Shown here: piece after piece, positions 1-12,982 of the stretch | Layout of the letters: each line of letters opens with the position of its first letter | How positions within the stretch are numbered: the stretch's first letter is position 1 | Assembly: GCA_015183035.1 (NCBI GenBank) | Contig: JACZZP010000015.1 | Span: 310,001 to 374,000 of the forward strand | Source: Meloidogyne chitwoodi | Lineage: Eukaryota > Nematoda > Chromadorea > Rhabditida > Meloidogynidae | DNA: 64,000 nt | Direction: 5' to 3' | Position numbers and translations under genes: made by a program | Notes under the pieces: model-generated | Told to the model about the DNA's origin: nothing | The model's input: the letters and a program-made list of their open reading frames with translations, nothing else | Databases searched by the model: none

Positions 1-3
1 TAG

Positions 4-1140
4 AATGAAATTGTTATACAACAACCAAAAATTATGGAAAATGCTCAACCTATAATTTCTGTTGCTGATCGTCTACTTAAAAACGATAAACTAATTATAA
101 ATGCTCTTGCTGAAAAACATCAATTATTGACTGAATTATTATTGGAAGAGGGAAATAAGGTACAATTAAAAAAAAGTAAAAATAATAATTTAAAAATTAT
201 TTTAGACCTGTTCAAATACTAATGAATTGGAGAGAATTACCGAATTAATGACTGGCTTATCCGTTACAGAATTAAAACAAAGAAATTCAAAAGAATTAGC
301 AATGTCTGCAATTGTACATGGAAATCGTTTATTAGATTGTATAAATCAAGGAATGAATAATGTAAATAAAACTGTACAAGATTTAACTGAAGAAACAGAG
401 CGAAATCTACCTTCTGTTCCTTGCTACAGATTAACAGCTATAGCTGCCCCATTAATGAATCATTTAAAGGTGTTTATTCTGAATTTTATTAAAAATTTAT
501 TTTTTATTCTGATTTAATGTTTATTTTAAATTCTTATTTTCCGGCTTAAATACATATAATAAATAAACTTTCCGGAAGAAATTAAAAGAAATACCCACTT
601 AATATGTTAATTCTGATTTTTTCCTAACCAGAATATTTTCCGGAAATATTACAGTATTTTTTTCTCTGAAAAGTTTAATATAAATGTATACATAGTTATT
701 AAGTAAACTTATTTTTTTAATCTATAAATTCTGATTTTTCCGGAAAACATTACACTGTTTATTTTTGATTAATAAATCTTTTACTTTTAGGCGTTGCTTC
801 AAGTTATCCAAAATCAATCTGTTGAAATTCAACGATTAAAGGTTAATTTAATAAATTTAACTATTTAATTTTTTCTTTTTATTATTTTTTATTAAATTTA
901 TTTTTTCTTTAAAAATTTTTTAACAAATAAATTTTATAGGAAACAGAACAAAATTCTTCCCGTAAAACTGCTAGTGAAGAAACACTAGTTCAAAGTGGTT
1001 TAAGCCCTGGTAGTACCAGTAGTAAATCAGTTGTTGTTGCTACAACTCCTCATTTAACTGCTCTAAGGGCTACACCTTCCAATTGCTCATCTTTGTCTTC
1101 GCCTACTTCATCACCTCATACGGTGCTGCCATTTGAATAA
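4..1140 (+). CDS. C-terminal part of an unrecognised coiled-coil protein (5' partial)
   Basis: Four exons join in phase 0: 4-159, 206-469, 791-841 and 940-1140, giving about 223 residues and ending in TAA. The window starts with an intron acceptor (TAG at 1-3), so the N-terminus lies outside. The first two exons are helical, with motifs such as DRLLKNDKLI and AEKHQLLTELL followed by ELERITELMTGLS. The third exon is a short helix. The last exon is a Ser/Thr-rich disordered tail ending VLPFE. No catalytic or zinc-binding motif is visible. The helices could belong to a scaffold or to the region after a GEF domain, but I do not recognise the family. The intron 470-790 carries TTCTGATTT and TTTCCGGAA repeats that recur elsewhere in the window. 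Confidence 0.7.
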
Positions 1141-1768
1141 ATTCTTTTTATTTTAATTTTATTTTTAAATAATTTTTTTTTAATTTTTTCAAAGCAATAT
1201 TCCAATATATTGATATTTTATTATTATTATTTTTTAATTTAAAAATATGCCAAAATTCTCTTCTTTTTTCTATCTAAATTTTCTCACTCTAAAATTTAAG
1301 GTTTAGGTATTCTTTTATTTTTAAAAAATATTTTTTAATTAAAATTACTTCAAAAATTATATTTTTATTGATATTAAATTTAAATTATGTAAATATTCTT
1401 TTATTTTTCCCATAATTTCCTTAAATTCTTAATTTTTATTAAATTTTAGTCATTCCCTTGCCGGTGTATTTTTTAATGAATTTATATTTTTTCTTTATTT
1501 TAGTGCCCATTTATTATTAATTTTTATAAAGCTTTATTATTTTCATAATTTTTTGTATAAAATTAAAATTTTTAAATTAAATTTTTTTGAATTTATTATT
1601 AGATTAAGGCAAAAAGAAAAAATATTTTTTAAAGAAAAAATGGAAATAGAAGGATAGATGACTTTTTTTATTATTTACACAACTGGTGTAAAGTTCTTAT
1701 TTCTCAATAATTTTTGAGAAATAAAAATATTTCCTAAAAATAAATCATTCATTTACAATTTTTTAAAA
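1141..1768 (+). other. Intergenic spacer, AT-rich
   Basis: This spacer lies between two co-directional genes. It is dominated by T- and A-runs with AATAAA-like strings. I see no coding exon or RNA gene. It probably holds the 3' UTR of the upstream gene and the promoter of the next one. Confidence 0.5.
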
Positions 1769-2778
1769 ATGGCTATATTTCTAATTAATATTTTTATATT
1801 TATTTTTATTGAAATTTCTAAAGCACAAGAATATCCTTTTCAATTTGTTGCTAGTCCTTCTAATTATCAAGACAATTATGGTGAACAATTTAAAGAGGAT
1901 CCTTCTAATAAGAATTATTTAGCTACGAACGGTCAAGAATTTAAGCAACAACCTTTAGGAGAAGAAACACAAGGACAACTATCAGATAATAACAAACAAC
2001 AAGAATGGGAGAATGATGAAATGAATCAAAAGGTTTGCATTTACTTATATATAGGAGAAAAAATAAACTTGAAATTGTAAACTTCAAAATAAACTTAAAA
2101 CTTTTACATTCCTTCCTAACTTTTTTATATATTCAGACTTCTGATAATGAACTTGAAGCTAACAATGCTCAACAAATAGTTCCTTCTTCTGAACAAATAA
2201 TACCTAACAATGTCCCAAACAATAATTATCAACCTAATGGGAAGGAAAATAAAGGAGATGTGCAATCATTTAGTATTTAATTTTAAATTAGAGAAAATTA
2301 AAAAAATAAAAAATTTTTTTTTTTATTTTTTTAAGATGATTATAAACAAAAAGAAAACAAAACTTCTTCAAAGATGAATTTAAATAGCTTAAATATTGGC
2401 CAAAATGGAGGCAGCAATCCTCCTCCTTCTATTCCTCAAGGGGATGATGTTAACGCCAATTTTGTTAATATTGGAGGTGGAAATGCTGGATCAATGCCTT
2501 TACCTATGAATGGAAATGATGGTCTTTTAAAGGGAATTGTTTCTCAAATACTTTTAGGTAATAATGACAATCAACTGATAAAACCTCAGATATTGCCACA
2601 AGCACCTTCAATGGACAAATCGCCACAACCACCTCCAATTCCTATGGAACAACCACCTCAACTTCCATTGGATCAATCGCCACAACCATCACAACAGGTA
2701 CAAGATTACAAACCGCAGCAACAAGCAAAGCAACAACCACAAATTCAGCAAGAAGTACCACAACAAGTTGTACAATAA
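1769..2778 (+). CDS. Secreted Gln/Pro/Asn-rich low-complexity protein
   Basis: Three exons, 1769-2032 (phase 0), 2137-2272 and 2336-2778, join to about 280 residues. The first 19 residues (MAIFLINIFIFIFIEISKAQ...) form a strong signal peptide with a likely cleavage site after KA. The rest is hydrophilic low complexity: Gln/Asn-rich at first, then Gly/Asn, then Pro/Gln-rich with repeated PPQ and PQPP motifs and a Gln-rich end (VPQQVVQ). No cysteine framework or enzyme motif is present, and there is no transmembrane segment after the signal. It is probably secreted; it could be a cuticle, gland or extracellular matrix protein. The second intron donor (GTATTT at 2273) is my choice because it keeps the frame and uses phase 1. 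Confidence 0.65.
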
Positions 2779-3787
2779 ATAATTAATTATAAGCTAAAAA
2801 GACGCTAAGAATATTCATAAAGTAAAAATTGACCATTTTGTCGTATGGACATATTGTCTTGATTTTTTAATATTTTTAAATATAATTTTGCTTGTTTTAG
2901 AATTATAATTAAATTTTAAAAATTAAATAAAAAATAAATATTTAATTATTTTATTCTCCCTATTAACGCACTAAATGCCTATTTGAGTAAAAATCTAATA
3001 AGGAAACAAGTTAAGTTTTGCATTAAATTAATTATATATTTAATTGAAATTCTAGCGTCAAAAAACGTTTTTTTTATTCTAAATTTTTAATTATAATATT
3101 TATTTTATTTGCAAAAAAAAATATTTTTTTTTAAATATTATTTATATTTTTAGGTAGAATTTATTTATTTTTTAAGACTACAACTGTCTTTTATTTATTT
3201 AATTTTTAATCAATCATAGTATTTTTATTAATTTGATTTTATTAAATAAATTTTTACTTGAGATATTTTTCTGTTGATTGATCTTTTGGGCTTACTCCTT
3301 AGTTCAAACCTTTTTTCTTCTTTGTTATGCTTCAGTTTTATTTTTTTCTTTTAAACGTTTTTCCTGCCTTTTTTCCTAATTAATCCCTTTTTGTTTTCAA
3401 GCTTAAGCACAAATATATATTTTTATACTTGTTTTTACTCACAATTCAACAAATTTTATTATAAAAACAGTCTATATTTAATTGGTACAGGAATTTCCAT
3501 TTTTTATAAAAAAGAATTTTTTTGTCCTTTCTTTTCTTACAATAAAAAAAATTAAATTATGAAGGCATAAATGAATACTAAATAAATGTGTATTTAACTA
3601 CTAAATATTTAATATATTATAAATGTTTGAATATAAAAACATGAATATTTAATGTACACATTTTTATACTTAATTCACAGACTATAACATTTATAGTTTT
3701 ACATAAAATTATTGTTTCAAAAAGTATGCATTAATTCCCTAAAGGATTGTAAACTTGAAAAGTTAAAATAAACGCGAAATAATTAAA

Positions 3788-3892
3788 TTTGTAAATTTAA
3801 CATGTAAACTTTAATTGTAAATTTAACATGTAAACTTTAATTGTAAATTTAAATTGTGAACTTTAATTGTAAATTTAAATTGTGAACTTAAG
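3788..3892. repeat. 26-bp tandem repeat, about 4 copies
   Basis: The unit runs TTGTAAATTTAACATGTAAA followed by CTTTAA. Two copies carry AACATG and two carry AATTGTG at the same place. It lies in noncoding DNA, and nearby sequence to about 4015 keeps the same AAACTTGTAAACTT wording. Confidence 0.7.
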
Positions 3893-6800
3893 AATAGGTT
3901 GGAAAATACCTAAGCTTTAAGTTTATTTTTATTTTTACAAAAATAAGTCTACAAACTTGATAATTGTAAACTTAACTTGTAGACTTGATAAAATAAACTT
4001 GAAAATAAAAAGTTTATAATTCTTTTTTTCTCACGTCATCTTTTCATCACTTATGAAACAATTTTAACAACTTTTTCTTTGTTTTTATGACATTTCTTGT
4101 CATAAGCAAATAAACTAACCTCTCCTTTTTTCTGGTAAAAACAAGGAAATAAAAATAATATTTATAATTTATTTCTCTAATTTTATAAAATTTAATCCTC
4201 ATTAAGTTGTTTTTTTAAATTGTATTTTATAAATAAAAAATAAATATTTTATTAAAGTTTAGGGAAATTAAAAGTAAAAAAAGAGTACTTTTATATAAAA
4301 CAGAAATTTAATTTTAGCTTATAGGTAAAATTAAATTTCTCAAATTTATTTTTATAATTTATTTTTAATTTCATTATTATCGAATAATTTAATTTTTTTA
4401 ATTATTTATTTTTTTATTGAGTTTCAAATTTTTTAATTAATTAATATTCACACTAAAATTTCAATTTTATTACCATATTTTTATTTTTTATTTTTTATTT
4501 TTATTTATTTTTTTTTATTTATTTTTTTTTATATTTTTAAATTTATTTATGGAAATATACATTAATGAAAATAATTTTAAAATTATATATTTATTTAATT
4601 TTTAGTTTTAAAATTAAATATATTGCAAATAAATCTTTAAAAAAAATAAATAAATATTTAAAATTAATTTACAAAAATATACCTAATAATTTTAAAAAAA
4701 AAATATTCCATTAATTTTTAAAAATATTTTTGATTCTATTTTTAAATATTTTTTAACTAAAAATATTTAAAAAATAAAAATTAATTTTAAATAATTTTTA
4801 ATAATTATTATTATTATTTAAAAAATTTTATAATTAGAAAAAAAAAATATTTTTTTATTTTTTTATTTTTTTATTTTTGTGGGAAGAGGTGGTGAAGGTG
4901 TGTTATTTAATTTAATTTATATTTTTTAATATTTTTAGTTTTCTTTTGATTTAAATTTTTTTTATTTTTTTTTATTATTTTTGCAACTATTTCTCCCAAA
5001 AAAAATTAAAAAAAAAAAAAAATTTTTTTTTTTAATTTTAATTTTTTTCTCATGAATTAAATTTCGTGGGGTTATTATGTAGACATATCCTTATTAATAT
5101 TTAATAAATTTGTAAATGTTTTTAAATGTTTTAGTAAAAATGTTTGCGAGGAGAAAACTACACGCCCGTTCACTATAGTTTCTGTAGCCTTTTTTAATTT
5201 TTTTAGGTAATTCTTTTTTTTTTATTATTTTAAATTTCATATTTTTTTATTGGGAATTAAATTGTCTACAAAAATAAATAAAAAAATTAAATTTTTTTAT
5301 TAATATAAAAAATTTTGTTTTTAAAAAATTGAATAAATTGTGCATTTTTATTAGTTTTTCTGGCCTAACATTTTTTCCTTTTGCTCAAAAATTCTGATTT
5401 TTGTTTCATTTTGAAGCTTATTTAATTCTCTATCGAATGATTCAAATTTGAAAAAATTAATATTTAGTTAAGTTATAAATTTTTTAAATTAAACAATGTC
5501 AACTCTTTTGTCTTTTTCTCCTTTATTTCCTTAAAATTTTTAAATTTTAATAATTTTTTAAATATTTTTTCTCTTTTTAATACTTATTTGCAATCTTTTA
5601 TTTATTTATATCCACTAAATAAAAAAAAGAAAATATTAATTATTGCGTGACTTTTTGCCAGGAAATAGACACACTCAATTTTGAGAAAATAAATTAATTT
5701 TATTTTTAATCTTTTTTTCTTATTAAAATATTTGTTTAAAAATTCCTTTATTTTCTAAAAATAATATTGTTAAAAATTATTTTAGAAAAAAATAATTTTT
5801 TGATAAATTTGGACTGAAATCCTACTATAAATAATTTTTAATTTAAATGTTTTTAATTAAAAAATATTTTCTATGAATTTATTTGTTTTATAAATTATAA
5901 ACAGAAACAAATTCTAAAACTTAAATTCTATAATAAAAAAACAAAATAAATATATCAGAAATATTTAAAACCTCAAAAACACTAATAAAAATCAAAAACA
6001 TTAGAACATAAAAACATCAGAAACATCAAGAAAAAACAAACACATCAACAAGAAATCAAAAACATAAAACAGTAAAAACATTAAAAAACAAATTATTATC
6101 AAATACTTGTTTAATAACATAAAACAAAAACACAATAATAATTAAAACTAAAAAGGAAACATAAAACTGAAACGAGAAACAAAGACCTAAAAATAAAAAT
6201 AATTATAAGAAATAATTATTATTAAATCCTCTTATTTTATAAAAAATTCAAAAATTATAATTTCTTTGAGTAATATTATTTTATATTTTTAGATTTATTT
6301 TTTGTTTCTTCTAATTTATTTTTGTATATTTTTTTTTGTTATTTGTGTGTTCTCTCGTTAATTTACTTATTTTCGTTCAGTTATTATTAGAAACCCTTTT
6401 AAGAAAAAAAATATTTTTTTAAAACTCTGTGTGGATTAATATATTTATTAATTTCAAGATTATTATATATTTACGGAATATTTTTAGAAGTGTTAGTTTT
6501 CTACTACTTATTGTAGTAGTAGTAGTGGCCTTTGGGCGTTCGCTCTCAAATTGTCAGATGAGAACCATTTGTTTTAAAATTTTGCAAAAATATCGTAAAA
6601 TGTGTAATCTAACTTTTCTCAAAATTTCAAAATTTTTGGTTTAGTATTTTTCAACTTATGGACGAAAAAAGACTAAAATTTTAGGCATTTTAAAAAATTG
6701 CCTAAAATTCAGTAAATAAATAACTAAAAATTTTGAAATTTTTACAGTTATTAAATATCACACTTTTTTATAAATATGCAAAATATTAGAACTAAAAGTT

Positions 6801-7584
6801 AATTTAATTTCATTTAACAAGCACTGGCGTAATACTACTACTTTGCCTTAAATTCCCTGTTTTCTTTTCCTCTTTTTTTAAATTTTTAATTTTTTTTAAA
6901 TTAAATTTAATTAAAAAAATTTTTTTTCTTTATTATTTACAATTTAAAAAATGTGGAGGAGTAATTTTTCAAAAATTCAAATATTAATCCATTCCAAGGA
7001 TTAATAAACTTCACCGGATGTTTCTATCCTTCCCTTTAAATATTTATATTTTATAGAATTAATTTAATGAATATTATTATAAATAAATTTAAATGTTGCA
7101 TTTTTGTAATCCAGACAAATTTATTAAAATATATTTATTTTTTTTAATTTTTAAATTTATTTTAATTAATTTAAGCATAACTTCCCTATTTGCTTCTATT
7201 AAACAGAAGATATTTAATAAATAAAAGGTATAATTTGGAGGAATTTATGTCCATTAGATTTGATAGATCACCTAAAATATCCTAAATTAAAAAAATGTAA
7301 AGGTACACTAGAGTCCGAAAATATTTTTTTAAGACTCTAATAGAAGTTTTTTTATTTTTTTTAATAAAGTTGCAATTTCTAAAAAATAAACTTAATTCAT
7401 TACATTTTTAAAATTAATCTTTGAGATTTTTGGTTATTGTTTATTATTCTTACTGAGAAAAATAGACAAAAAAGTAGTAAATTCCTGCATATAAAAGAGA
7501 CATTTTTTGTTTAAATATATTTTCTTAAATAAAAGATTTTTTATTTAGTTAATATTTATATACTTGCTTATTTTAATATTTAAT

Positions 7585-8030
7585 TTTTATTAAAATCAGA
7601 ATTTTTATTAAAATCAGAATTTTAATAAAAATCAGAATATTTATTAAAATCAGAATTTTAATAAAAATCAAAATATTCATTAAAATCAGAATTTTAATAA
7701 AAATCAGAATTTTTATTAAAATCAGAATTTTAATAAAAATCAGAATATTTATTAAAATCAGAATTTTAATAAAAATCAAAATATTCATTAAAATCAGAAT
7801 TTTAATAAAAATCAGAATTTTTATTAAAATCAGAATTTTAATAAAAATCAGAATATTTATTAAAATCAGAATTTTAATAAAAATCAAAATATTCATTAAA
7901 ATCAGAATTTTAATAAAAATCAGAATTTTTATTAAAATCAGAATTTTAATAAAAATCAGAATATTTATTAAAATCAGAATTTTAATAAAAATCAAAATAT
8001 TCATTAAAATCAGAATTTTTGTTAAAATAA
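7585..8030. repeat. 18-bp minisatellite organised into a 108-bp higher-order repeat
   Basis: The basic unit is about 18 bp (ATTAAAATCAGAATTTTA and variants). Six variants form a 108-bp block. The diagnostic word ATTCAT starts at 7675, 7783, 7891 and 7999, exactly 108 bp apart. Since 18 and 108 are multiples of three, the array is open on the minus strand as an Ile/Leu/Lys repeat; I treat that ORF as an artefact. Confidence 0.9.
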
Positions 8031-9610
8031 GAATTTGTTTAAGTTTTTATATAATAATTCTGGGAAAATTAATAAAACAAATAACAGCCAAACATTAAGG
8101 TTAAAACAAAAGAAGAGGAGTAGTAGTGGGGTGACTTTTTACTAATTTATTTTCCTAAAAATAAAAATAGTCTAAATAAAATATAAAAACTAGAAAATGC
8201 TAATTAGGACGAATGAATGAATATTATTATTTATTAATTTTATTATTATATTTTATTTCAGCTAAGAAAAGCTAAAATATTTTCCCAATATATCCATTAG
8301 AGTATATTTTCTTTTTTAATTAAATTCTAATATTTCCCGAATTTTTTTTATTTTAATTTTAATTTTTATTATTTTTAGGTAATCACTAAAAAATATTTTT
8401 TTTAATTTTATAAAATTTTAGGGTCACACAAAAGCTTTAAATTAAATTAAATATTTTAGGGATACTTTAATTACTAATTATTAGCTTTTAATTTTCCCAG
8501 TCCTTTTTTCTTTTTTTTATTTTAAAGGATATATATTTATCATCTCATTACTAGTATTATATAAATATTTTATTTTATTTCACACACTTTTTTTAATTTA
8601 TATTAATTATTTAGGCCTAAAACTTGGTTTTTTTATTTTAAAAATTGCTAAAAATTTTTAAAAAAATTTAAAATAAAAATTTAAAAAATTAATAATTTCT
8701 TTGGACTGTATTAAAAAATTAAATAATGTAATTAATAATATTTTTTGAAAATATTATGAATATTCGTGAAAAAGAAAATTGTAGGTATAAGTAAACACGC
8801 CTGCAAGAATTTTCTTTTTTTTTAAAAAATGTCAAATCTTTTTTAAATAATATTTTAATTTTTTTTAATATTTAACAAATATTAAATTTCAATTTTTGAA
8901 AGATTTATTAATTTTAAAATTTTTTATTTATTTTTATTGATTTTATTCATATTTTCTCCCAAAAAAGAATTTTTATTTAATTAAAAAAAATTTTTTTTTT
9001 AATTTTTAAAATTAATTAATTAATTTAAAATTTAATGATTCATAAATTACTATTTTTAAATTAATTTATTTTTATTTTTTATTTTCACCTGTTTAATAAA
9101 AGTACTTAGCTAAATTACTCTCCCTTAGACCACCCTGAAAAATAAAAATAAAAAAAAATTTTTTAAAAATTATATTAATTTAATTTTTGCAAAAAAATAA
9201 AAAAATCTAATTTTATAAAAAAGCTAAAACAAAATTGGAAAGAAAAAAAAACAAAAAAAATAAATTTCTATTGAAAAAAAAGAATTTTGCTTCAAGAAGT
9301 GAGTATTTTTGCTTGCAAAAATGAGTTGAATAATTTAATAAAAAAGTTTTCTTTGTTCTAAGGGAAATAAATGTTGAGAATTGAAGGATTTTCGTATTTT
9401 TGGAAATAATTTTAAATATTTTAAAAAAAATTTTATTTTTTTAAAATTTTGTTTATTATAAAATTAGGTATTAAAAAAAAATAATTTTTATTTTTGTTTC
9501 AATTTTTACTCTGTGACGTTTATTTTATGCGTTAAAATTTTTTAAATAAAATATTATATTTTTAATTTAATTATTTTAGTTTAATTTTAGTAGAAACACT
9601 CCTTACAAAA

Positions 9611-11849
9611 ATGATTAAAAATAAAATAATTATTAAAAACAACGTTGCTAATAATAATCAAATATTTGAAGTAACAACATTAAAATTTGAACAAACAACA
9701 AAAAATAGTAATAAAATAATGGATACTTTTACAATTGATTGTGAAGCGGAAATTATTCCGCCTCAATTAAACGATCTCTCACAAATTATTTATTCTCTTT
9801 TAATGCCTATTGTTTGCCTTCTTGGTTTGTTTTATTTACAATCTTTAAGTTTTCCGAAAACAATATTTCCTGAAAGTTTGAAGTTTTTCCAATCATGGAA
9901 CTAATTGTAAATGTTTTACAATGTTCATTTAATTTAAAACTTCGAAGCATAACAAAAATAAAAACATTTTATAAACTTTCCGGAAGCATACAAAAATTAA
10001 AAACTTTTAAATGTTTTACAATTTTAATACATAAACTTGTATAAACTTTATTCTATATTTAGGTGTGATAGGTGCAGTAATTTGTGTATTTATTTTTACC
10101 CGTCGGCAAATGCGATCTTCATTGTCTATATATTTAGCTGCTCTTAGTAGTTTTGATTTTGTGCTTCTTCTCTGCGCTGCAATAATTTATCCGAGTATGA
10201 ATATGTGCTTACAAGAGGTGTTTATTTTTAAAGAATTTTTAAATTTGATAAATTAATTTTTTGTTTAAATATTTCGTTCTCTATTTAAAATTTCTCTCTT
10301 AGGGCAATCATGGTCCAATCTGCCATTTCTTCTGGAGAACATCTCTTGCTACTTATCCACTTTCATTAATGGCTCAAACTGCTTCTGTTTGGACAGTTAT
10401 AGCGATTACAGTTGATCGATATTTGGCTGTTCGTTATCCTCTACATATGAGAGCTTGGTTATTAAAATTTGAAATTAAAAAATATATTCAAAAAATTTAG
10501 GTGCACTGCAAATAGAGCTAAAACTGTTGTTTTCTGTATTACCATAGTTGCTATTCTCTTCAAGATGCCCTCATTTTTTGAGGTTGCACTAGATGAATGT
10601 GGCCATTTGATGAAAACTTCGTTAAGAGATCACCGGCTTTATTTTACTATTTATTATACATATGGTGAGATTTCTTATTTTTTTTTAAATATTTTTTATA
10701 TTTTTCTAGGCTATTTGTTATTAATGTTGGTTACACCCTTCCTTTTTATAATTGTACTGAATGCGCGTATTTTGACTATAATTCACCAAGCAAATTTAGA
10801 GAGACATCAAATGAATGTTGTTGGAAGGTAGATTATTTTTTTTTTAATTTTGGAACTTTTGAAGAAAAAAATTAATTTATAACAAATTATTTTAGATCAT
10901 CTAGACCTAATAGAAGCAGTCAGGGAAGTAATGGTTGTATTGTAAAACGTGAAAGTAATAATAGCACAGTAACTAGTCAATTAATACAACATTATATTAC
11001 TAAACATCAAAATGGTGTTTTATCAAAAGAATCACTTAACGGAAAAGTTTTACCGAACAACAATAATAATAATTCATGTTTTAATTCAAATTGTGAAAAA
11101 CAACATAATGTTGAAAACATAAGCGGTAATTTTTTATCTATTTGTTTTTCCTTGAATTTCGAAACATAAAATGTTTTACAAGTCATGAAAACATAGTAGA
11201 GAATGTTTTTAAATTTTTTACGTAAACTAGAAACATTTAGAAATAAAAAGAATAATGTAAACTTTCCGGAAAATTTTATGTTTTCAGACAAAAACGGAAA
11301 GTTTAGAAAATTCAAAATTTCCGGAAATATTAGTTTGTTTTACAAACTTGAATATTTGCAAATTCTTATAGTAGTTTAAAAACATGAGAAAACTTTTTAC
11401 AAAATAATATTATTTTATTATTTATGTAGGAATAGGAATTGTAGATAACAATCGTTGCACCAAAATGGCCGTCGTTACAATTTCTGCATTTATTGCTTTT
11501 AATTTATTAGCTGGTAAATTAAAATTTTTAAAAAATGTCATTATTTTAAATTTGAATATTTTCAGGTTTAAATCATGTAATTGAAGCTTTTAATCTTATG
11601 CAAGATGATGGTCAGAATTTGAGAATACCAATTGGAAATTTTTTGGTCTGCTTAAATAGGTAATTTAATTTAAAATATAAAAAAATATAAATTATTCAAT
11701 TAAGTGCCACCAATATTCTAATATATTCCATCTTTGGCCGTCGATTTCGAAAAATGTTTGTTCTTAAATTTTGTCCATGCTGGCGGCGGAAATATTCTGA
11801 ACTTAATCGTAGTAACTGTCAAAACAATAAAACTGCTGATTTACTTTAG
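9611..11849 (+). CDS. Rhodopsin-class GPCR, FMRFamide-like peptide receptor type
   Basis: Nine exons join in consistent phase: 9611-9824, 10063-10217, 10303-10457, 10501-10664, 10710-10827, 10896-11125, 11430-11513, 11566-11659 and 11705-11849. The first helices read LGVIGAVICVFIF and MRSSLSIYLAALSSFD. TM3 ends in the class-A signature VDRYLAVRYPLHMRAWC. The fourth and fifth helices follow, then a long Asn/Ser-rich third intracellular loop. TM7 ends with NILIY, an NPxxY variant. Conserved cysteines (CLQ before TM3, and C in the second extracellular loop) fit a disulfide. The MRSS loop and the DRYLAVRYPL motif resemble nematode and insect FMRFamide-related peptide receptors; the ligand itself is inferred only. 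A later in-frame Met at 9719 is an alternative start. Confidence 0.75.
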
Positions 11850-12103
11850 TTAAAATACTTCAAATTTAAGAAAAATAACTTTATTTTTGTAAAAATTATT
11901 TTTTGTTTTAAATTTTTTTTCATTAATTTTACATATCTTTTTATTTTTAATAAAGAATAATAATTATAATAATAAAAAAATTTTGATTACACAAACATTT
12001 TTTAATTTTCTAAAATAGTTAATTTAATTATTTCAAATAAATAGTTGAAAACAACGTTTTAAAATGTTTATGGATTTGAATATCTTTTTAAAAATATTTA
12101 AAT
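11850..12103. other. Convergent spacer between GPCR and small membrane protein
   Basis: This spacer is shared by the 3' ends of a plus-strand and a minus-strand gene. It contains AATAAA on the plus strand (near 11950) and nothing that looks coding. Confidence 0.5.
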
Positions 12104-12982
12104 TCAAACATTAAGTTGAAAAGGTAAAGTATATTCAGATTCGTATGTTGGTTTAGTTAATATACTACTTTCATAATTATGTGCTCGATTCAGTTGAGAA
12201 AGATTCGTTAACTCCATATTGCTATCAAGTGTTGAAAAATTGCTTATCAATGTTTGAGGACTTAATTTGTTTTTATAGTCATCGTTTATTTGGTAATCCT
12301 TTTGCTTGCGATGATTTTTGACAGAAACCTTCTTGCTAAACGAACGCCAACAAAAGAGAGAGAAATGAACAATCTTGAAATTATTATAAAATTATAAGAA
12401 ATATTGTTTTTAACTTTTTTAAGTGATTATTTTTACAATTGTAAAAGTTTTAAAACTAACGTTTTAAATTTTCCGCAAAGTTTTAACAAATACTTTTTAA
12501 AAACATTTTTTTAATGTTTTACAAAATGCTTCCGGAAAGTTTTAGAAAATAATTTTTAAAAATATTGGCTAAAACATGTTTTACAACACAAGCTTCTGGA
12601 AAGTTTTAACAAATAATTTTTAAAAACAATGTTTTTAGCAATGTTTTACCTCAACAATTAGAAGAATCAATAGAATAACCAATATTATATCTTGAACAAT
12701 TCCACTATAAGATTGACCATTCGCTAAATGATTAACAACATCAATATTATTTTTATGAACACAATGTGTTGGCTTGAGATAAAGTTCTGGCCTCATACAC
12801 TAGAAAATTATTTTAAAATATTTTTAAAAATATCAAATTAAATTTCATACATAAGTATCTGTTGGACATAAAATTCCAGAGCAATTACGAGTGTCAAAAT
12901 TAAAAACCCAACGCATAGGTGTTGATGAAGTAAAATAAATTGAATTATAAACACTGGAAGTTGCGTTATTATTACTCATCAT
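12104..12982 (-). CDS. Small single-pass membrane protein with a 4-Cys ectodomain
   Basis: Three exons on the minus strand, 12851-12982, 12650-12799 and 12104-12373, all join in phase 0 to 183 residues. The N-terminal part (about residues 1-75) contains four cysteines in the contexts RNCSG, ILCPT, YCMRPE and PTHCV, with an NCS glycosylation site. A hydrophobic helix (about 80-105, GIVQDIILVILLILLIVEIV) follows. A basic tail then has SKKVSVKNHRKQK and several tyrosines. No cleavable signal is evident, so the protein may be a signal-anchored type III or type I-like protein. I do not recognise a named family. The intron 12374-12649 is filled with TTTTCCGGAA-type repeats shared with neighbouring genes. 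Confidence 0.7.

Larger units (their letters stand above)
2779..9610. other. Long gene-poor AT-rich region
   Basis: About 6.8 kb with no convincing exon on either strand; the ORFs here are low-complexity runs. It contains a 26-bp tandem repeat (3788-3892), extended A/T tracts (4300-5050), an A-rich stretch with recurring ACATCAGAAA-like words (5940-6200), and the 108-bp higher-order minisatellite at 7585-8030. The last few hundred bases before 9611 should contain the promoter of the GPCR gene. Confidence 0.6.

Noticed and set aside
6429..6644. 71-residue ORF with a hydrophobic segment
   Set aside because: AT-rich open frame with no neighbouring exons and no family motif; likely chance.
7573..8004. 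143-residue minus-strand ORF of Ile/Leu/Lys repeats
   Set aside because: It is the translation of the 18-bp minisatellite, whose period is a multiple of three; it has no start context, no introns and no non-repeat sequence.
11007..11315. 102-residue minus-strand ORF
   Set aside because: It is the antisense of the GPCR third-loop exon and the following intron.
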